Source of the DNA: Sphingobacterium micropteri
Lineage (GTDB): Bacteria; Bacteroidota; Bacteroidia; Sphingobacteriales; Sphingobacteriaceae
Reading direction: 5' to 3'
DNA: 64,000 nt
NCBI RefSeq assembly: GCF_014692515.1
Contig: NZ_JACOIK010000013.1
Location: 62,001-126,000 of the forward strand
Position numbers and translations under genes: made by a program. Shown in pieces: positions 61,162 through 64,000 of this stretch; within the stretch, counting starts at the first letter, position 1; each line of letters opens with the position of its first letter. The notes below the pieces were generated by a model that saw only the letters and a program-made list of their open reading frames with translations, searched no databases and was not told the origin of the DNA.

Positions 61162-61722
61162 ATGTCAAAAGCATCTGAAGTAAAGTCAGGAAATATACTT
61201 CGTTTTAATGGAGAACTCGTTACAGTAGAGGAATATATTCACCGTACCCCCGGAAATTTGCGTGCATTTTATCAAGCTAGGATGCGGAATGTGCGTACCG
61301 GTAAGCTAGTGGAATACCGTTTTAGAACAGACGAAGAGGTAGAGATTGCCCGTGTAGAAACAAACGATTATCAATATTTATACGACGATGCTGATTTCTT
61401 CGTTGTTATGGATAATAATACATACGAGCAATTCAATATTCCGAAGGCGCTGTTCGGTGACGCAGCTCGGTTTTTGAAAGAGGGTATGAATGTGTTGGTG
61501 GCGTTTGAAAGCGAGGATCCTATAATGGCGAGTTTACCGGCCGCTGTGGAGTTAGAAATAACGTATACGGAGCCTGCTGTAAAAGGAGATACATCTACGA
61601 ACGCCTTGAAAAATGCGACAGTGGAAACAGGAGTCGAGATTCGTGTGCCGTTGTTTATCAACCAGGGAGATAAAGTGAAAGTAGACACGCGTACGGGAGA
61701 TTATATCGAGCGCGTAAAATAA
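61162..61722 (+). CDS. efp: Translation elongation factor P
   Basis: The 186-residue protein has the three EF-P beta-barrel domains, from ASEVKSGNILRFNGELVTVEEY to VPLFINQGDKVKVDTRTGDYIERVK. It relieves ribosome stalling at polyproline. The tip loop that normally carries the modified Lys (P-G-K-G in E. coli) reads RTPGNLRAF here, so Asn32 stands at the modification position. It has its own promoter and terminator. Confidence 0.94.
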   Translation: MSKASEVKSGNILRFNGELVTVEEYIHRTPGNLRAFYQARMRNVRTGKLVEYRFRTDEEVEIARVETNDYQYLYDDADFFVVMDNNTYEQFNIPKALFGDAARFLKEGMNVLVAFESEDPIMASLPAAVELEITYTEPAVKGDTSTNALKNATVETGVEIRVPLFINQGDKVKVDTRTGDYIERVK

Positions 61723-61747
61723 AAATATAAGGTTTAGGTTGATTATG

Positions 61748-61786
61748 CGGTCTTGTTAGCCTCTCTGGCGCAAGGCCGTTTTTTAT
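61748..61786 (+). terminator. efp terminator
   Basis: CGGTCTTG and CAAGGCCG pair over 8 positions (one G-U), with an inner GCC/GGC stem in the loop, followed by six T's. It lies 25 bp after the efp stop. Confidence 0.8.
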
Positions 61787-61795
61787 TAATCGCGG

Positions 61796-62368
61796 ATGAC
61801 AAAAGCGGAACTACGGATAGAATATAAACAAAGGCGTTCTCAATTAACAGCTGCGCAGCTCAGCATGTTCAATAGCGGGATATGGCAACAGCTTTCACAA
61901 TTTGATTGGGAAGGCATTCGTTATCTCCATACGTTTTTGCCGATTGCGAAACAAAATGAACCGGATATGTGGTCGTTTATAACAGATATCCGCGTGCGTT
62001 ATCCCGATATACATCTTGTTGTTAGCCGTTCTGAACCGAAAGACCATTCTATGAAACATTTTCTGCTAGAAGAAAATATCGTACTAACCGAAAATGTTTG
62101 GGGAATTGTAGAACCTATTGAGGGCGAAATGGTAGCCGAGACAGCGTTAGACGTCGTATTGGTTCCGTTATTGATTGCGGACAAAGCGGGTAATAGAGTA
62201 GGATACGGGAAGGGGTTCTACGATCGTTTTTTAGCCAAGTGTAGACCCGATTGTCGGAAAATCGGTATATCACTCTTTGAACCCGTCGAAAAAATCGATG
62301 ACGTAGATCCCTTGGATGTGCCGCTGGATATCCTGATAACACCTAATCTTATTTGTACAATATCCTGA
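61796..62368 (+). CDS. 5-formyltetrahydrofolate cyclo-ligase
   Basis: The 190-residue protein has the family order TKAELRIEYKQRRSQLT (substrate/ATP N terminus), IRYLHTFLPIAKQNEPDMW, PIEGEMVAETALDVVLVPLLIADKAGNRVGYGKGFYDRFL (the GYGKGFYDR signature) and IGISLFEP near the end. It converts 5-formyl-THF to 5,10-methenyl-THF. Its 3' end overlaps that of the opposing phosphatase gene by 20 bp. Confidence 0.93.
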   Translation: MTKAELRIEYKQRRSQLTAAQLSMFNSGIWQQLSQFDWEGIRYLHTFLPIAKQNEPDMWSFITDIRVRYPDIHLVVSRSEPKDHSMKHFLLEENIVLTENVWGIVEPIEGEMVAETALDVVLVPLLIADKAGNRVGYGKGFYDRFLAKCRPDCRKIGISLFEPVEKIDDVDPLDVPLDILITPNLICTIS

Positions 62369-63644
62369 ATTTTATCGTGTTGTCAATCTGTTTTAATTGC
62401 TTTAGAACATTTTTGTCATATGCCGTATGAATATCGGTAACCGCATAACCCAATTCCCCTCTTGTCATCAGAAATTGGGAGATAATATTGATATCATTCT
62501 CCGCGTACACCTTATTTATCTGTGCCATAACGCCCGGTACATTATTATGGATATGCAATAACCGGTGTGCTTGCGTAAGTCGGGGCAAGGTCAGATTAGG
62601 GAAATTGCGACTCATATAGGTATCTCCGTTATTGATGAAGTCTGCCATACGTTTCGGAATAAACTCGGCATTCCGCTTTCTGTACTTTTTATCGTCAAAA
62701 ACGACAATACCTTTTTCCGTACAGATATTTTTATTTACATGTCCCTTTACATCACCTAGATAACCGATAGTTTTTAATTTGTCCGCTTGTGCGAGCTGTT
62801 CGTCGTCAACACGTACGCCATCAGCCAATAAAAGTAGGCCTACATCTTTCGTATACTTTTCTTCGAAGGTCTCTTTTACCCGGACAGAAAAACCGTCCCG
62901 TTTTAGAATATGGACAGCAATCTCCGGCACGTCACCCACAATAAGACATAGAATACGGTTTTTAGGATACGAAATCGCACGCGGGAGATCGTTCACATAT
63001 AAAAACTCATCAAAGCTAGGCGTAATGTGATCCGCTTTGTCCGTTACACTTTTACGGGAGATGTTTTCTGTAAAAGCGAAGAACTTTTCAATTAGACCCG
63101 ATTCCTTTAGCTGGAAGTCTGAATAACCGTCGCCAATACCGAATATTCTACCGTCCAATTTAAGTTCGTTGAGCAGTTTGACTTTACCTCCTTCATCGGA
63201 AAGTGGGTTGTTCTCGTCATATCCGGTAATATTGCCATCGCTGTCAAATTTGAATGTATTGGCATATATATTTTCTTTCTGAATATGGTATGGTGTTACA
63301 ACTGGTGTTATGAACTCCTTGAAGCCACCGGATACAATCAGGGCCGTATCTTTATGTTTTTTGAAAAATTCTTTATTTCGACCAAACGACCTGGAGACCT
63401 TTTTTTTCAAATGGGTTACGAGTTTATCCAAATGGCTTCTGTTGGCATTTAAGAGCTGGACACGCCCTGTTAGACTCTCCCGGAAGGAGATCTTTCCTTC
63501 CATGGCGAGATTGGTATAGTCCTCTATTTGTTGATAGATTTTATCCTTGTCAGGATGATCTTGTAAGGATATTCTTGCTAATTCATCCAAAGCTTCGACT
63601 TGCGTAAATGTGCTATCGAAATCGATGATGTAATAATTCTTCAT
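62349..63644 (-). CDS. Phosphoserine-phosphatase-like HAD protein with C-terminal ACT domain
   Basis: The 431 residues begin with a HAD-IB phosphatase: YYIIDFDSTFTQVEALDELA (nucleophile Asp), LIVSGGFKEFITPVV and FGIGDGYSDFQLKESG (about 1-215), as in SerB. A middle region (about 225-345) has short dehydrogenase-like strands (RILCLIVGDV, GLLLLADGVRVDDEQL, KTIGYLGDVKGHVN) that recall the substrate-binding half of D-3-phosphoglycerate dehydrogenase but lack a complete NAD-binding loop. The last 80 residues (LLHIHNNVPGVMAQINKVYAENDINI) are an ACT domain like that of SerA. It probably makes serine from phosphoserine under amino-acid control. Its ATG overlaps the upstream epimerase stop by 4 bp. Confidence 0.8.
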   Translation of the reverse strand: MKNYYIIDFDSTFTQVEALDELARISLQDHPDKDKIYQQIEDYTNLAMEGKISFRESLTGRVQLLNANRSHLDKLVTHLKKKVSRSFGRNKEFFKKHKDTALIVSGGFKEFITPVVTPYHIQKENIYANTFKFDSDGNITGYDENNPLSDEGGKVKLLNELKLDGRIFGIGDGYSDFQLKESGLIEKFFAFTENISRKSVTDKADHITPSFDEFLYVNDLPRAISYPKNRILCLIVGDVPEIAVHILKRDGFSVRVKETFEEKYTKDVGLLLLADGVRVDDEQLAQADKLKTIGYLGDVKGHVNKNICTEKGIVVFDDKKYRKRNAEFIPKRMADFINNGDTYMSRNFPNLTLPRLTQAHRLLHIHNNVPGVMAQINKVYAENDINIISQFLMTRGELGYAVTDIHTAYDKNVLKQLKQIDNTIKFRILYK

Positions 63645-64000
63645 TTATAAGTTTTAAATTCAATACTCATTTCTTCCAACGTTAAATCAACCGGCTTAAA
63701 GCAGTATCCCGTAACGTCGATTAATTTCTGGTTCGAATAAGCCAGATAAGCAGCCGAAGCTTTTGCGGTTTCACGCGTCAACGCCGGACGGCCTCCTTTG
63801 AAATAAGCAACCATTTTAGCTATTCTCCAAGCTATACTCAGCATAAAAGGGCGTGCTTTAATCGTTGGTGCCGGCTTGTCAAGTAGTTTGGCGATACGCT
63901 CCAGCAAATTCTTATTGCTGAGGTTCTCACTATTAAGGACGAAGCGTTCACCTTGAATAGTACGATTATTCATGAGCAGTATCATGATTTTAGCCACATC
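63641..64000 (-). CDS. NAD-dependent epimerase/dehydratase family protein (partial, C-terminal)
   Basis: The gene enters from beyond the window. The visible 120 codons read DVAKIMILLMNNRTIQGERFVLNSENLSNKNLLERIA and end KPVDLTLEEMSIEFKTYK. The V-x-D-V-A-K-x-M-I-x-L-M start and the substrate-domain helices fit the C-terminal half of an extended short-chain dehydrogenase of the dihydroflavonol-reductase type. Its TGA overlaps the next gene's ATG (ATGA), so the two are coupled. Confidence 0.75.
   Translation of the reverse strand, partial: DVAKIMILLMNNRTIQGERFVLNSENLSNKNLLERIAKLLDKPAPTIKARPFMLSIAWRIAKMVAYFKGGRPALTRETAKASAAYLAYSNQKLIDVTGYCFKPVDLTLEEMSIEFKTYK

Overview
The window is a piece of a Bacteroidota chromosome, most likely from the Sphingobacteriaceae (Sphingobacterium/Olivibacter/Pedobacter-like). 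The reasons are a fused lpxC-fabZ gene inside an lpxD-lpxC/fabZ-lpxA block, a PorX-type response regulator with a PglZ domain next to tsaE, a TonB receptor with an N-terminal carboxypeptidase-like domain, TTTG-N17-20-TAnnTTTG promoters, moderate AT richness and few Shine-Dalgarno sites. The genus is inferred, not proven.

Layout. 1-4.1 kb: tail of a receiver-domain protein, then CheR, CheB, a single-domain response regulator and a large MscS channel. 4.1-8.4 kb: a small acidic protein, a tandem universal stress protein, two small proteins, a dicarboxylate/amino-acid:cation symporter and a 17-copy 21-bp tandem repeat. 8.4-14.3 kb: a siderophore-type iron operon (TonB receptor, DUF4374 lipoprotein, periplasmic binding protein) divergent from an AraC regulator. 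14.3-21.4 kb: a patchwork of stress and transport genes (DJ-1/PfpI, Crp/Fnr, NhaA, a second UspA, a hydrolase, a second AraC) interleaved with four broken genes: a short-chain dehydrogenase with its core deleted, a symporter tail, a second transporter-like tail and a frameshifted N-terminal fragment of a large protein.

21.5-44.1 kb is the most interesting part: a roughly 22-kb mobile defence island inserted at tRNA-Glu. A large serine recombinase lies at its right end. Three copies of a roughly 190-bp sequence that includes the tRNA-Glu terminator sit at 21.52, 33.66 and 43.88 kb. The outer two are nearly identical and look like the current attL and attR. The middle one is decayed and looks like a fossil of an earlier insertion. 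The cargo is almost entirely defence-like: an HNH protein, a Septu-like ATPase/HNH pair, a 1267-residue SEC-C protein with a C-terminal PD-(D/E)XK-like motif paired with a small protein that carries ADP-ribosyltransferase-like motifs, a membrane-anchored coiled-coil protein, a DUF6602-type nuclease-like protein, an AbiGi-like protein, a HEPN protein, and a 1686-residue Avs-like STAND NTPase with an N-terminal nuclease-like domain. The SEC-C/ART-like pair is my best candidate for an undescribed system.

44-64 kb returns to core chromosome: a secreted protein, ribH, a TPR protein, a nucleotide-sugar dehydratase, alanine dehydrogenase, an esterase, an orphan ABC ATPase, an ECF sigma/anti-sigma/outer-membrane-protein operon, porX-tsaE, an HD phosphohydrolase, the lipid A block, an ABC ATPase, EF-P, 5-formyl-THF cyclo-ligase, a phosphoserine-phosphatase/ACT protein and the end of an NAD-dependent epimerase cut by the window edge. 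The only RNA gene recognised is tRNA-Glu. No CRISPR array or complete insertion sequence was seen.
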